DNA of 32,390 nt from Candidatus Eisenbacteria bacterium (GCA_016867715.1 VGIW01000031.1:1-32390), one strand, 5' to 3'. Shown: positions 1 through 6,912, counted from the first letter of the stretch. The notes: a model not told the origin generated them from the sequence alone. Translations and numbers: made by a program.

Positions 1-696
1 GTGGAGGCTCACGTCGTTGGTCGAGGCCTCGGCGTCGAACCATTTCTTAGCGAGCTGGTCCTCGGTGATGTCCGTGCAGGCGGTCAGGTAGTCGATCGCC
101 TTGAAGACCTTCTTCCGATCGGCCCAGAAGGCGAGGCCGAACGAGGTGTTCACGGAGGTCTTGTAGCCGGCGGCGATCCCGAAGGAGTGGATCGAGACGC
201 GATCGTGGTAGCTCCGGATCAGCTGATCGCTCTCCGCGAAGGACGAAGCGTCTCCCCGCGTCTTTCCGGTGACCACCGGCTTCGTTCCGCCCTTGGGCGG
301 GTATCCGAAGAGATGCCCTCCGATGTCGTGGTCGTAGACGGCCGCCTCGAGTAGGGCGAAGCTGAAGCCTCCGGCGTCGGGGAGCCGGAGACCGACCAGA
401 CTGAAGTTCCCCCGATCTTGGAACCGTAAAGAGTTGCGACCGCCGTCCGTCTCGAATTCGGGACCGTGGACGAAGGTCCCCTCGAGAGTGAACTCGAGGC
501 TCGGGCTCCAGGGGATGAGGGCCGGGTTGTGATAGGCCGAGCTCGCGCCGGAAGGAAGCGCGACGTGGCCTCCTCCCATCCCCGAGTAGCGGACGCCGAT
601 CGGCAGGAACTCCGACTGGAGGAACCGCCCGTCCGCATGCGCGGCGGAATCGAGGAGGGCCGCCGCGAGGAGAAGGACAAGTGAGACGATCCGCAT
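1..696 (-). CDS. PorV-like outer-membrane beta-barrel protein, 5' part (cut by window edge)
   Basis: This frame is open from an ATG at 696 to the left edge (232 codons, no stop), so the C-terminus lies outside the window. The protein starts with a clear signal peptide (positive MRIV, then a Leu/Ala-rich core, probable cleavage after SAAHA near residue 20). The mature N-terminus has the block GVRYSGMGGGHVALPSGASS followed by AYHNPA, as in PorV/UPF0164-type barrels of FCB bacteria (G-M-G-G-A-x-V-A-x-x-x-x-A-S-A-x-x-x-N-P-A). Alternating aromatic and polar residues follow, as expected for beta strands. The likely role is an outer-membrane barrel, possibly a shuttle for proteins with C-terminal sorting domains, several of which are encoded here. 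The family is fairly sure; the exact role is inference. A strong promoter lies about 90-115 nt upstream. Confidence 0.7.
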   Translation of the reverse strand, partial: MRIVSLVLLLAAALLDSAAHADGRFLQSEFLPIGVRYSGMGGGHVALPSGASSAYHNPALIPWSPSLEFTLEGTFVHGPEFETDGGRNSLRFQDRGNFSLVGLRLPDAGGFSFALLEAAVYDHDIGGHLFGYPPKGGTKPVVTGKTRGDASSFAESDQLIRSYHDRVSIHSFGIAAGYKTSVNTSFGLAFWADRKKVFKAIDYLTACTDITEDQLAKKWFDAEASTNDVSLH

Positions 697-784
697 GACC
701 CGAGAGCCCCCTTCCTCATACGAGAACGACCGCGCGCGTTTCCCGCGAGGCGCCTCCGCCGGCGTTCTCCCCGCGAACGAGGAC

Positions 785-814
785 ACTATAGGAAGGGGGT
801 CCGTCGCTTGTCAA
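785..814 (-). promoter_or_regulatory. sigma70-type promoter for the PorV-like gene
   Basis: On the minus strand TTGACA (814-809) is followed by an 18-nt spacer and TATAGT (790-785). This is one of the best housekeeping promoters in the window. Predicted transcription would start near 778, leaving a leader of about 80 nt before the ATG at 696. Confidence 0.65.
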
Positions 815-845
815 CCCGACCGGATGCGCGCAGGCGCAGCCGAAG

Positions 846-858
846 CATACCTGGTACA
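846..858. promoter_or_regulatory. ACCTGGTACA palindrome-like site upstream of rpsT
   Basis: CATACCTGGTACA has a perfect 9-bp core (TACCTGGTA) centred on T852. The same core occurs twice in front of cytidine deaminase (30147-30182), once as a perfect 15-bp palindrome. Here it sits about 17 bp upstream of the -35 element of rpsT, a position suited to an activator or other regulator. Only three copies were noticed in 32 kb, all in intergenic DNA. The cognate protein is unknown. Confidence 0.35.
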
Positions 859-874
859 GACTCACAGACTCGCC

Positions 875-903
875 TTGACGGTTCGGCCGAGTGATGTTAG
901 CTT
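875..903 (+). promoter_or_regulatory. sigma70-type promoter of rpsT
   Basis: TTGACG (875-880), a 17-nt spacer, then TAGCTT (898-903). The same pair with the same spacer (TTGACC-N17-TAGCTT) occurs at 13966-13994, which supports it as a real local promoter form. Transcription would start near 910, giving a leader of about 35 nt. Confidence 0.55.
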
Positions 904-944
904 AGCTTGACCGTTTCGAACGTCGTGAAAAGGAGAGAGTGCGA

Positions 945-1226
945 ATGCCTCATCACAAGTCGCCGAAGAAGAGAATGCGATCGGACAAGAAGCGGAACCT
1001 CGCCAACCGTTCCGCCCGTTCGGCCGTCCGCTCGCTGACCCGAAAGATGCGCGAGGCGGAGAAGCCCGCGGAAGCGGAAGCGGCCGCCGCGCAGCTGATC
1101 CCCCGCCTCGACAAGGCCGCGAAGAAGCATCTCCTTCATAAGAACCAGGTGGCGCGCCGGAAGTCGAGGACGATGAAGCGCGTGAACCGCATGAAGGCCG
1201 AGGCGGGCGCGGCGGAGAAATCGTAG
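945..1226 (+). CDS. rpsT: 30S ribosomal protein S20
   Basis: A 93-residue, Lys/Arg-rich helical protein that binds 16S rRNA during early 30S assembly. The N-terminus MPHHKSPKKRMR, followed by DKKRNLANRSARSAVR, and the central KAAKKHLLHKNQVARRKSR match the S20 family, and the length is normal (85-95). I chose the ATG at 945 over the upstream GTG at 939 because AGGAG (931-935) stands 9 nt before it and because S20 begins at this Met. It is monocistronic, with its own promoter, and converges on the end of the microcompartment operon: its stop codon lies in the inverted repeat at 1223-1261. Confidence 0.95.
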   Translation: MPHHKSPKKRMRSDKKRNLANRSARSAVRSLTRKMREAEKPAEAEAAAAQLIPRLDKAAKKHLLHKNQVARRKSRTMKRVNRMKAEAGAAEKS

Positions 1227-1261
1227 CCGAAGAAGCACTTCGCTCCGGCCTGATCGGCTAC
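1223..1261. terminator. inverted repeat between convergent rpsT and aldolase genes
   Basis: GTAGCCGA (1223-1230) pairs with TCGGCTAC (1254-1261), an 8-bp stem with a 23-nt loop. The arms contain the TAG stop codons of both convergent genes. There is no T-run, so it is at best a weak, possibly bidirectional terminator. Confidence 0.3.
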
Positions 1262-2037
1262 TTCCGGTCCGGCGCCTCTCGCAGCCTCTCCTCGAGGCGC
1301 CGGAGCACCTCCTCGACCAGGAGATCCTCCCCCGGCGAGCCCTCGGCGGGCTTCTCGGTGCAGGTCTTGCATCCGCCGCATCCTTCCGCGCGCGCGGGAG
1401 GCGCCGGACGCATCCCGAGGAGCTTCGCCACCTCGGTCCGTTCGAGCGGCTCGACGCGGCCGAGAAGCCGCGCCGTGAAGAGCGTCCGCGCGAAGCTCTC
1501 GATCATCTCCATCCGGTGGAAGGCCTGCCAGATCTCCTCGCCGAGCGTGACCGCTCCGTGATTCTTGAGGAGAAACGCATCGTGAGCGCGGGCGATCGGA
1601 ACGATCGTCTCGGCGAGCTCCTCCCCTCCCGGCGTTCCGTAGGGGGCGAGGGGGATCGACCCGACGGTGAGGAGGATCTCGGGGAGCACGCAGTCCGCGA
1701 GCGGAATCCCCGCCACTGCGAAACCGGTCGCGGTCGGCGGGTGGGCGTGGACGATCGCGCCCACGTCCGGGCGGGCGCGGTAGATCGCAAGGTGCATCGC
1801 CGTCTCCGAGGAGGGGGCCCCCTGCCCCGCCCGGAGGCGGCCGGATCCGTCGACCGTGACGAGGCACTCCGGGCGTAGGCGTCCTTTCGGTGCACCGGCC
1901 GGCGTCAGCAGAAACCGATCGTCTCCGAGGCGGATCGAGAGGTTCCCCTCGGTCGATGCGACAAGCGACTTCTCATAGAGAAGACGGCCGATCGTGACGA
2001 GAAGGGGGCCGGCTTCTTCCGGGGATCGGAAGCTCAC
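1258..2037 (-). CDS. Microcompartment class II aldolase (FucA/AraD family) with C-terminal encapsulation helix
   Basis: Zinc-dependent class II aldolase of the L-fuculose-phosphate aldolase type (259 aa). It is expected to cleave a sugar phosphate to dihydroxyacetone phosphate and a short aldehyde. Visible active-site residues are the catalytic Glu in SSETAMH (E78) and Zn ligands HAH (H97, H99) and KNHGAV (H160). The catalytic domain ends near residue 212. A Cys cluster, CGGCKTC (C220, C223, C226), follows, then an amphipathic helix at 238-253 (LLVEEVLRRLEERL) that looks like a BMC encapsulation peptide. It is the last gene of the operon; its GTG start overlaps the TGA of the preceding EutN gene (GTGA). 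Substrate (fuculose-1-P, rhamnulose-1-P or another) cannot be fixed from sequence. The family and BMC association are solid. Confidence 0.88.
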   Translation of the reverse strand: MSFRSPEEAGPLLVTIGRLLYEKSLVASTEGNLSIRLGDDRFLLTPAGAPKGRLRPECLVTVDGSGRLRAGQGAPSSETAMHLAIYRARPDVGAIVHAHPPTATGFAVAGIPLADCVLPEILLTVGSIPLAPYGTPGGEELAETIVPIARAHDAFLLKNHGAVTLGEEIWQAFHRMEMIESFARTLFTARLLGRVEPLERTEVAKLLGMRPAPPARAEGCGGCKTCTEKPAEGSPGEDLLVEEVLRRLEERLREAPDRK

Positions 2038-2327
2038 GGCGCCTCCTCCTCCCCCGGGGAGGTGGAGACGATCGCGTCGACCACCCCGACGATGAGGCTT
2101 CGAACCGGAACGCCCGGAACCCTAAGGATCGCCTCGGCCGCGTTCCCCTCGTGCACGACGAGGACCCGTTCCCCCGCGCCCGCGCCGACGGTGTCGAGCG
2201 CGATGAAGGCCTCGCCCTCCGCCTCCCCTTCCGGCGTCGCGGGACGAACGAGGAGGAGTTTTCGCCTCGCGAGGGAGGCGTGGCGGAGCGTGGAGACCAC
2301 CTCGCCGATCACGACGCCAAGGATCAT
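2034..2327 (-). CDS. BMC vertex protein, EutN/CcmL family (BMC-P)
   Basis: A 97-residue pentameric shell protein that would cap vertices of the icosahedral microcompartment. It begins MILGVVIGEVVST and has the family's pattern of short beta strands: KLLLVRP, then FIALDTVGAGAGERVLVV with the conserved D-x-V-G-A-G-x-G-E-x-V turn, then SLIVGVVDAI near the end. The C-terminal tail is acidic (STSPGEEEAP). Its ATG overlaps the stop of the upstream BMC-P gene (ATGA) and its stop overlaps the aldolase start, so the three are probably translationally coupled. It is one of three BMC-P paralogues in the operon. Confidence 0.92.
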   Translation of the reverse strand: MILGVVIGEVVSTLRHASLARRKLLLVRPATPEGEAEGEAFIALDTVGAGAGERVLVVHEGNAAEAILRVPGVPVRSLIVGVVDAIVSTSPGEEEAP

Positions 2328-2593
2328 TCCTCGATCTCCACCTGGTCCGCGATGCCGAGGATCGCGGCGTCGACCGGAATCTGCGGTCCGGGGAACGCCT
2401 TCGCCGCCTCGCGCTTCTCGACGAACAAGACCCGCTCGCCCCGCCCGGCGCTCACCGTATCGATCGCCACGAGCGGCCGGCCGGCGGGTCGGTTCTTCTC
2501 ATCGAGCGGTTGCACGAGAAGAAGACGCTTGGCGAGAAGGGACTCCGCCTTTCGCGTGGCGACGACCGTTCCGATCACGAGGCCGAGCCTCAT
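2324..2593 (-). CDS. BMC vertex protein, EutN/CcmL family (BMC-P), second copy
   Basis: An 89-residue pentamer-forming shell protein, normal in length for the family. It starts [15 protein letters not shown] and shows LLLVQP, the conserved VAIDTVSAGRGERVLFV turn and AAILGIADQVEIE at the end. The reading frame is open upstream to 2746, but I take the ATG at 2593 because the protein then starts exactly like other EutN/CcmL proteins and overlaps the stop of the BMC-T gene by ATGA. It has fewer Gly in the D-T-V-x-A-G loop than its neighbours (S in place of G), which may alter vertex packing. Function by family; partner preference unknown. Confidence 0.9.
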   Translation of the reverse strand: MRLGLVIGTVVATRKAESLLAKRLLLVQPLDEKNRPAGRPLVAIDTVSAGRGERVLFVEKREAAKAFPGPQIPVDAAILGIADQVEIEE

Positions 2594-3153
2594 GCGAGCC
2601 ACTCCCCGGAGATCTTCCCGTGGGTCTCGGCCGCCGGAGCGGGGATCACGACCTCGGCGACGAGTCGGTCCTCCCGCCGGGCCTCCCCGGAAGCCGCGGC
2701 GACCGCCGCCTCGACGTCCGAGAGCTCCCCGGTGAGGACGACACACCCCTTGCCGCCGATCCGCCGCGCGAGATGAACGCGAAGAAGGCGGACCGGCGCC
2801 GCCTTCGCGGCCGCGTCGGCCGCCCGGACGGCGGATGCGACCGCCGAGGTCTCGACGACCCCGATCGCGTCGATCGGGACGTCCGGGCGCTCTCCCCGAA
2901 GAAGGGGCGCGAGCGTCTCGTGCGGGGCCGGCAGGAAGACGCGGTCCACGAGATTCGCGCCCGCCGCCTCCACCCCCCTCTCAAACGCCGACTCAACCGA
3001 GGCAATCTCCCCCCCGAAGAGGACGAGGTACTTCCCCGGGTCGAGGGGGCGCGACTCGAGAAGCTCGACGCGCGCGCGCTTCGCGACCGCGTCCGCCGTT
3101 CGAAACCCGGCCGCGATCGAATCGAGCTCGAGAAGGGCGATCGCTTCTTCCAT
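2590..3153 (-). CDS. Tandem-domain BMC shell protein, PduT-like (BMC-T)
   Basis: 187 residues holding two BMC domains (about 4-85 and 96-180), which form trimeric pseudohexamers in the shell facets. The closest familiar protein is PduT: the order of blocks (ALLELDSIAAG, DAVAKRA, PGKY, LVDRVFLPAPH, IGVVETSAVASAV, VRVHLARRIGGKG, VIPAP) follows it almost position by position. PduT carries a pore [4Fe-4S] cluster bound by Cys38 from each subunit. Here the equivalent residue is Asp38 (in RPLDPGKY), so the metal site should be absent or changed. The gene lies 6 nt after the dehydrogenase and overlaps the next gene by ATGA. Confidence in the fold is high; the Fe-S loss rests on comparison from memory. 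Confidence 0.9.
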   Translation of the reverse strand: MEEAIALLELDSIAAGFRTADAVAKRARVELLESRPLDPGKYLVLFGGEIASVESAFERGVEAAGANLVDRVFLPAPHETLAPLLRGERPDVPIDAIGVVETSAVASAVRAADAAAKAAPVRLLRVHLARRIGGKGCVVLTGELSDVEAAVAAASGEARREDRLVAEVVIPAPAAETHGKISGEWLA

Positions 3154-3159
3154 TGTGCC

Positions 3160-4587
3160 TCACACGATCCGAAATCGATCGACGAGCACGCAGCGCCGGG
3201 GCCTGGTGAACGTCCGCGCGTTGGTGAGCCCGTCGCCGGTCGGGCTCGCGATCGTGAAGCTCGTGTACCCCTCGCCTCCGAAGCCGAGGCCGGCGTAGTT
3301 CGGGCCGTTCTTCACGAAGATCGATGTGTTCATCACGCGCGCCATTTTGCTGAGCTTATCGATATTTCGCGAATGCATGCTCGCCGTATGACGGAATCCG
3401 TGCTCCGCGCGGCAGGCGAGATCGATCGCCGCGTCGACGTTCGGGACGCGGACGACGGGGAGGACGGGGATGAGAAGCTCGGTCCAGACGAACGTGTGCT
3501 CGCCGGGGACCTCGACGAGGATGAGGCGCGGATCGCCGTGCCCTCTCACCCCGAGCGCGTCGAGGATGCGGCCCGCGTCGCGGCCGACGAGGCTCTTCTC
3601 GACGACCGAGTGGGCGCCGGGCCCGCGGTCTTCGGCGAGGACGAGGTTCTTCAGCCTGGAAACCATCGCCCCCTCGATCTCGTAGGCGCCCGCGCCACGC
3701 ATCTCCTCCTTCAGCCGGTCGGCCGCCGAGGCGACGCAGAGGACCTCTTTCTCGTCGGTGCAGACGATGTTGTTGTCGAGCGAGGCGCCGAGCACGAGAT
3801 CGCGCGCCGCCTGGCGAAGATCCGCCGTCTCGTCGATGACCGCCGGCGGGTTTCCGGGGCCGGCGGCGACCACCCGCTTTCCGGAGCGCATCGCCTCGGC
3901 GACGACGCCCGGCCCCCCCGTCACGACGAGGAGCGCGATCTCCGGGTGCTTCATGATCGCCTGGGCGGTCGCGATCGTCGGCTCCCTGACGGCGGTGAAA
4001 ACGAACGGCGGTCCCCCCGCCGCGTGCGCCGCGTCGTTCAGGATCGCGAGGCAGCGGTTCGTGCACTCCCTCGCGGCCGGATGCGCGTTGAAGACGACCG
4101 TGTTCCCGCCGGCGACCATGCCGATCCCGTTGTTGATGACGGTCTCGGTCGGGTTCGTGGATGGGACGATCGCGCCGATCACGCCGTAGGGGGCGTGGTC
4201 GACGAGGGTGAGGCCGTGGTCGCCGGTCGTCGCCCAAGGCTCCAGAATCTCCATCCCCGGCGTCTTCGTGGCGACGAGGACGTTCTTGCGGATCTTGTCC
4301 TCCGCGCGCCCCATCCCCGTCTCGGAGACGGCGTCGGCCGCGAGCGTCCCGGCCGCGTCGCAGGCGGCCTTTCGCATCGCATCGATCATGACTCGTCGGA
4401 CTTCGAGGGAGAGAGAGGCGAGCGCGTCGAACCCTCGGCGCGCCTCGAGGATGGCGCGGTCCAGATCGTCGAAGATCCCGGACTCCGAGCGCCGCGCGGC
4501 GCGTGGTTCCTGCGCGCGCGGCGTCTCTCCGAGCTTCTCCAACACGCGGTCGACGATCGCGTCGATGTAGGGGTTGTCGTTCGGCAC
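3160..4587 (-). CDS. Microcompartment CoA-acylating aldehyde dehydrogenase (PduP/EutE family)
   Basis: 475 residues, normal for PduP/EutE. It oxidises a short aldehyde to the acyl-CoA with NAD+ inside the compartment. Residues 5-20 (NPYIDAIVDRVLEKLG) form an amphipathic helix followed by a Pro/Arg-rich linker to about 34, the standard N-terminal encapsulation peptide of this family. Other features are the nucleotide-binding stretch GVIGAIVPSTNPTETVINN (135-153), the FNAHP segment (166-170), TGGPGVV (223-229) and the nucleophile Cys276 in DNNIVCTDE. The C-terminal GLGFGGEGYTSFTIA block is typical. It is the third gene of the operon, 4 nt after EutN. The aldehyde substrate (lactaldehyde, acetaldehyde or propionaldehyde) is not decided by sequence. 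Confidence 0.93.
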   Translation of the reverse strand: MPNDNPYIDAIVDRVLEKLGETPRAQEPRAARRSESGIFDDLDRAILEARRGFDALASLSLEVRRVMIDAMRKAACDAAGTLAADAVSETGMGRAEDKIRKNVLVATKTPGMEILEPWATTGDHGLTLVDHAPYGVIGAIVPSTNPTETVINNGIGMVAGGNTVVFNAHPAARECTNRCLAILNDAAHAAGGPPFVFTAVREPTIATAQAIMKHPEIALLVVTGGPGVVAEAMRSGKRVVAAGPGNPPAVIDETADLRQAARDLVLGASLDNNIVCTDEKEVLCVASAADRLKEEMRGAGAYEIEGAMVSRLKNLVLAEDRGPGAHSVVEKSLVGRDAGRILDALGVRGHGDPRLILVEVPGEHTFVWTELLIPVLPVVRVPNVDAAIDLACRAEHGFRHTASMHSRNIDKLSKMARVMNTSIFVKNGPNYAGLGFGGEGYTSFTIASPTGDGLTNARTFTRPRRCVLVDRFRIV

Positions 4588-4591
4588 CGGA

Positions 4592-4885
4592 TCAGCCGTT
4601 CTTCCGGAAGGTGATCGCCCCTCCCACCTCGACCGTGTCGATGATCCCCACGATGACGGCGTCCACGGGGCGGTTCTCGGTCGCCGGAGTGAGGCGCGCG
4701 CTCGACCCCTGCGTGCAGAGGACGACCTCCCCCTCGCCCGCTCCTACCGAGTCGGCCGCGACGATCGCGGAGCCGGACGCCTTTCCGTCGGGTTCGAGGA
4801 TGCGGACCACGAGGAGCTTCAGCCCCTCGAGCTTCTCGTCCTTGCGGGTCGCGACGACCGTCCCCTCGACCCTTCCAAGAACCAC
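4592..4885 (-). CDS. BMC vertex protein, EutN/CcmL family (BMC-P), third copy
   Basis: A 97-residue EutN/CcmL pentamer: [12 protein letters not shown] start, [24 protein letters not shown] turn, and [13 protein letters not shown] at the end. It starts with GTG at 4885 preceded by GGAGAGGAG. It is the second gene of the operon, 24 nt after the BMC-H gene. This copy keeps the full D-S-V-G-A-G-x-G-E loop and has Cys next to the pore-side turn. Three BMC-P paralogues with one BMC-H and one BMC-T recall the H. ochraceum-type shell, in which different pentamers coexist. That comparison is established knowledge; the class assignment here is inference. Confidence 0.92.
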   Translation of the reverse strand: MVLGRVEGTVVATRKDEKLEGLKLLVVRILEPDGKASGSAIVAADSVGAGEGEVVLCTQGSSARLTPATENRPVDAVIVGIIDTVEVGGAITFRKNG

Positions 4886-4909
4886 GCGCCTCTCCTCTCC
4901 GAAGCGGGA

Positions 4910-5203
4910 CTACTTCGAGTCGGGCTCGGTCTTCCCGATCGGAAGAACCTCCTCCAGGTTCTGGTGCGGTCTCGGGATCACGTGGACCGATACCAGCTCT
5001 CCGACCCGGCTCGCCGCCGCGGCCCCGGCTTCGGTCGCCGCGCGGACCGCGGCCACGTCCCCGCGCACGATCGCCGTGACGTATCCGCCGCCGATCCGTT
5101 CGTAGTTCACGAGCTTCACCTTGGCCGCCTTCACCATCGCGTCGGAGGCTTCGACCATCGCGACGAACCCGCGGCATTCGATCAGGCCCAATGCTTCGCC
5201 CAT
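4910..5203 (-). CDS. Hexameric BMC shell protein (PduA/EutM/CsoS1-like, BMC-H)
   Basis: 97 residues, single Pfam-type BMC domain: [23 protein letters not shown], the A-A-K-V-K-L-V core, the pore loop ERIGGGYV and the conserved [11 protein letters not shown] motif near the end. It forms the facet hexamers, with the Gly-rich loop lining the central pore for small metabolites. This is the first gene of the microcompartment operon. AAGGAG stands 7 nt before the ATG, a strong ribosome site fitting the most abundant shell protein. A promoter and two leader hairpins lie upstream. Confidence 0.95.
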   Translation of the reverse strand: MGEALGLIECRGFVAMVEASDAMVKAAKVKLVNYERIGGGYVTAIVRGDVAAVRAATEAGAAAASRVGELVSVHVIPRPHQNLEEVLPIGKTEPDSK

Positions 5204-5226
5204 CGGCTCACTCCTTGTGTCGGTCC

Positions 5227-5276
5227 CCGGACTCGATCCGTCCGGAACGGGAACATCGGCTCCCCGGGGGAAGCCG
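5227..5276 (-). promoter_or_regulatory. two hairpins in the leader of the microcompartment operon
   Basis: Between the predicted start of transcription (about 5275) and the BMC-H gene lie two inverted repeats. One is at 5257-5276 (8-bp stem with one G-T pair, 4-nt loop). The other is CCGGAC/GTCCGG at 5227-5245 (perfect 6-bp stem, 7-nt loop). Neither has a U-run. They could stabilise the mRNA, attenuate, or end read-through from the sulfotransferase gene. No known riboswitch is recognised. Confidence 0.35.
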
Positions 5277-5281
5277 AACGG

Positions 5282-5311
5282 AAACTATCAGAACGATTTC
5301 GAGCCTGTCAA
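5282..5311 (-). promoter_or_regulatory. sigma70-type promoter of the microcompartment operon
   Basis: On the minus strand TTGACA (5311-5306), an 18-nt spacer and TAGTTT (5287-5282). The -35 lies inside the last codons of the upstream sulfotransferase frame (the ...LTG... codons). The -10 lies just past its stop. It is the only plausible promoter I see for the seven BMC genes. Confidence 0.5.
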
Positions 5312-6173
5312 CGCTTCCGCGCCGGCGGAGCGGTACGCCTCCTCGAGGCGCTTCCAGAGATCCTCGCATGCGGCCTCGGTCTCCGGCCCGATCGCGAGAT
5401 CGCTCCCCTTTCGGATCGAGCGCGGGTGGACCGGCGCGACGATCCGGTCCCCCGGATAGGGGACGCCGACGAAGTCGTAGATCCTCCGCATGAACGATGC
5501 GGGATCGGCCGCCATGTCCTCGTAGCGGCAGAGGAGGACGCGCGTCTCGTTCGCCAGGTCGAGATCGAAATAGAAACGGTTCCGCACGTACCAGAAGCGC
5601 GGCCGCGTCGGCGCCGCTCATCTCTTCGGAGAAGAGGCGGCGGACGAGCGCGCGGGTTTCCTCGGAGACCTTCTCCGCTCTCCAATCGGAGATCTCCCCT
5701 CGAACGATCGGCCCGAGGTCCCGGATCCCGTTCTCCCTGCCGAATTTCTTCATGTGCGAATAGGCGACGTCTTTATAATTCCGGTACATCCAGAGCGCCT
5801 TCGAGCCCTCCAGCTCGTTCAGCAGGGAAACGACGTTCTGGCTCTCGACGAGGGGCTTCAACACGACGAGGGGAACGCGGTGCGAGAAGAGCGCTCTTCG
5901 GACCGAGGGGAGAGGGTTCAATCGAAGGTTCTCCTTCCGGTCCTCGCTGGAGAGACCGCTCATCTCGCGGTAGACCTTCGCGTTCCGGTCCCTCTGGAAG
6001 AGATCGTTCATCATCGTGGTCCCGGAGCGCTGGCAGCCGACGATGAGAAGAACTCTTGGAGGGTCCCCGCGAAGCCGGGTGCGCTGATAGATCTCCTTCG
6101 TCAGGCGGAACCACTTCCAGGATAGCCAGCTCATCTGTTGGAGAGCGTGCGCGCCTCTTTCCTTGTCGTTCAT
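5288..6173 (-). pseudogene. Sulfotransferase gene broken by a +1 frameshift
   Basis: PAPS-dependent sulfotransferase of the Sulfotransfer family, about 294 residues when repaired. The first frame (ATG 6173 to about 5595) has the 5'-phosphosulfate-binding loop VGCQRSGTTMMNDLF near residue 46 and the 3'-phosphate region KALWMYRNYKDVAYS. At Ala-Leu (5600-5595) the family sequence should continue W-Y-V-R-N-R-F-Y-F-D, which is present but in another frame from TGG at 5593. One extra base (about 5594-5597) explains the shift. The second part (RVLLCRYEDM, then GVPYPGDRI) runs to a stop at 5288. Both halves look undecayed, so the break is either very recent or a sequencing/assembly error. It would transfer sulfate to an unknown acceptor. 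Same strand as the BMC operon, but with a promoter between them. Confidence 0.8.
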
Positions 6174-6382
6174 CGCCGATCCCTTCCTCGTCGCGCCGAT
6201 CCGAAGGGCGGTCCGCCTGGCGGGCGTCCGACCTCCGAGCGGAATGTGGACCCCGTGAGGCTCCCCGGGCAGCCGCCGCCTACGCCGAAATCGGCCCTCA
6301 CACTAGCACGGCGAGGAACTTCCCGCCAGGGCGGAAAGCGGCGGGCCGTGCTGCGCTCGGCATCCGCAGCGCCCGGCGGACG

Positions 6383-6547
6383 AACATCTCCGTTCTTCCC
6401 CTCAAGGTCGTGTCGCGAGGGAGCCCGCTCGTCTTCTTCTGGGATGGGCGCGAGCGGGCGGGCGCAGAGGTCTCCTCCGGCGTCTACTTCATCCGGCCGA
6501 TCGGCGGATCCTCCTCCGCCGCGCGCCGGATCGTCATCGTCCGCTGA
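6383..6547 (+). pseudogene. relic of a FlgD-like C-terminal sorting domain
   Basis: The frame ending at TGA 6545-6547 reads NISVLPLKVVS, then LVFFWDGRERAG, then VSSGVYFI and finally ARRIVIVR. This is the second half of the same C-terminal module that ends the proteins at 7150, 12181 and 30759 (W-D-G-x-x-x-x-G-x-x-V-x-S-G-V-Y-F ... K/R-x-x-L-V/I-R). The upstream half (NRPNPFNP and the YD-x-x-G-R strand) is not found in any frame, nor is a passenger domain. So this is the 3' end of a secreted-protein gene whose body has been deleted or has decayed. Confidence 0.55.
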
Positions 6548-6825
6548 TGGAAGAGTCGGCTCGTGCGGCAAGGCCTCGCCGCGCCGCCGTACGTCTCCCG
6601 ATCTCTCAACCGTTCTCCTCGCATCATTCATGGGTGACATGATTCGGAGGATGATGTATCATGCGGGCTGAAGACTGGGATTCATAAAGGAAGAGATTGA
6701 GAACGGAGGCGGCTCATCGTGACGCGCCGTCCCCGCGGGTCTCTGGCCTGATCGCTTGTGCCGACCGGTGCACCCTCCAGCTGCCCCCCCTCTCGGGTGT
6801 GCCATCGACTGCTCGGGAGAAGACC

Positions 6826-6912
6826 ATGCTTCTCAAGAGTTTCGTCGTTGGCCTTGCCCTCGCTCTCTTGTTCCTGATCGCGTTCTACGTCGCGGGGCCG
6901 GGGTCGTTCTAG
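6826..6912 (+). CDS. possible 28-residue membrane peptide
   Basis: ATG at 6826 opens a 28-codon frame with a single strongly hydrophobic segment (VVGLALALLFLIAFYVAG) after a short positive start, ending in GPGSF. GGGAGAAG lies just upstream at a usable distance. The composition is what a single-pass membrane peptide would have, but short frames like this arise by chance and no family is recognised. It is listed as a candidate only. Confidence 0.22.
   Translation: MLLKSFVVGLALALLFLIAFYVAGPGSF

Noticed and set aside
2062-4614. 850-codon frame on the plus strand across the microcompartment genes
   Set aside because: It lies antisense to four clear BMC genes, is very rich in Arg/Asp/Gly and has no family pattern. 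Long antisense frames are expected at this G+C content.
6700-6825. possible riboswitch or SRP RNA before the 28-residue peptide
   Set aside because: I looked for cobalamin, TPP, c-di-GMP and SRP signatures and found none of their conserved cores.
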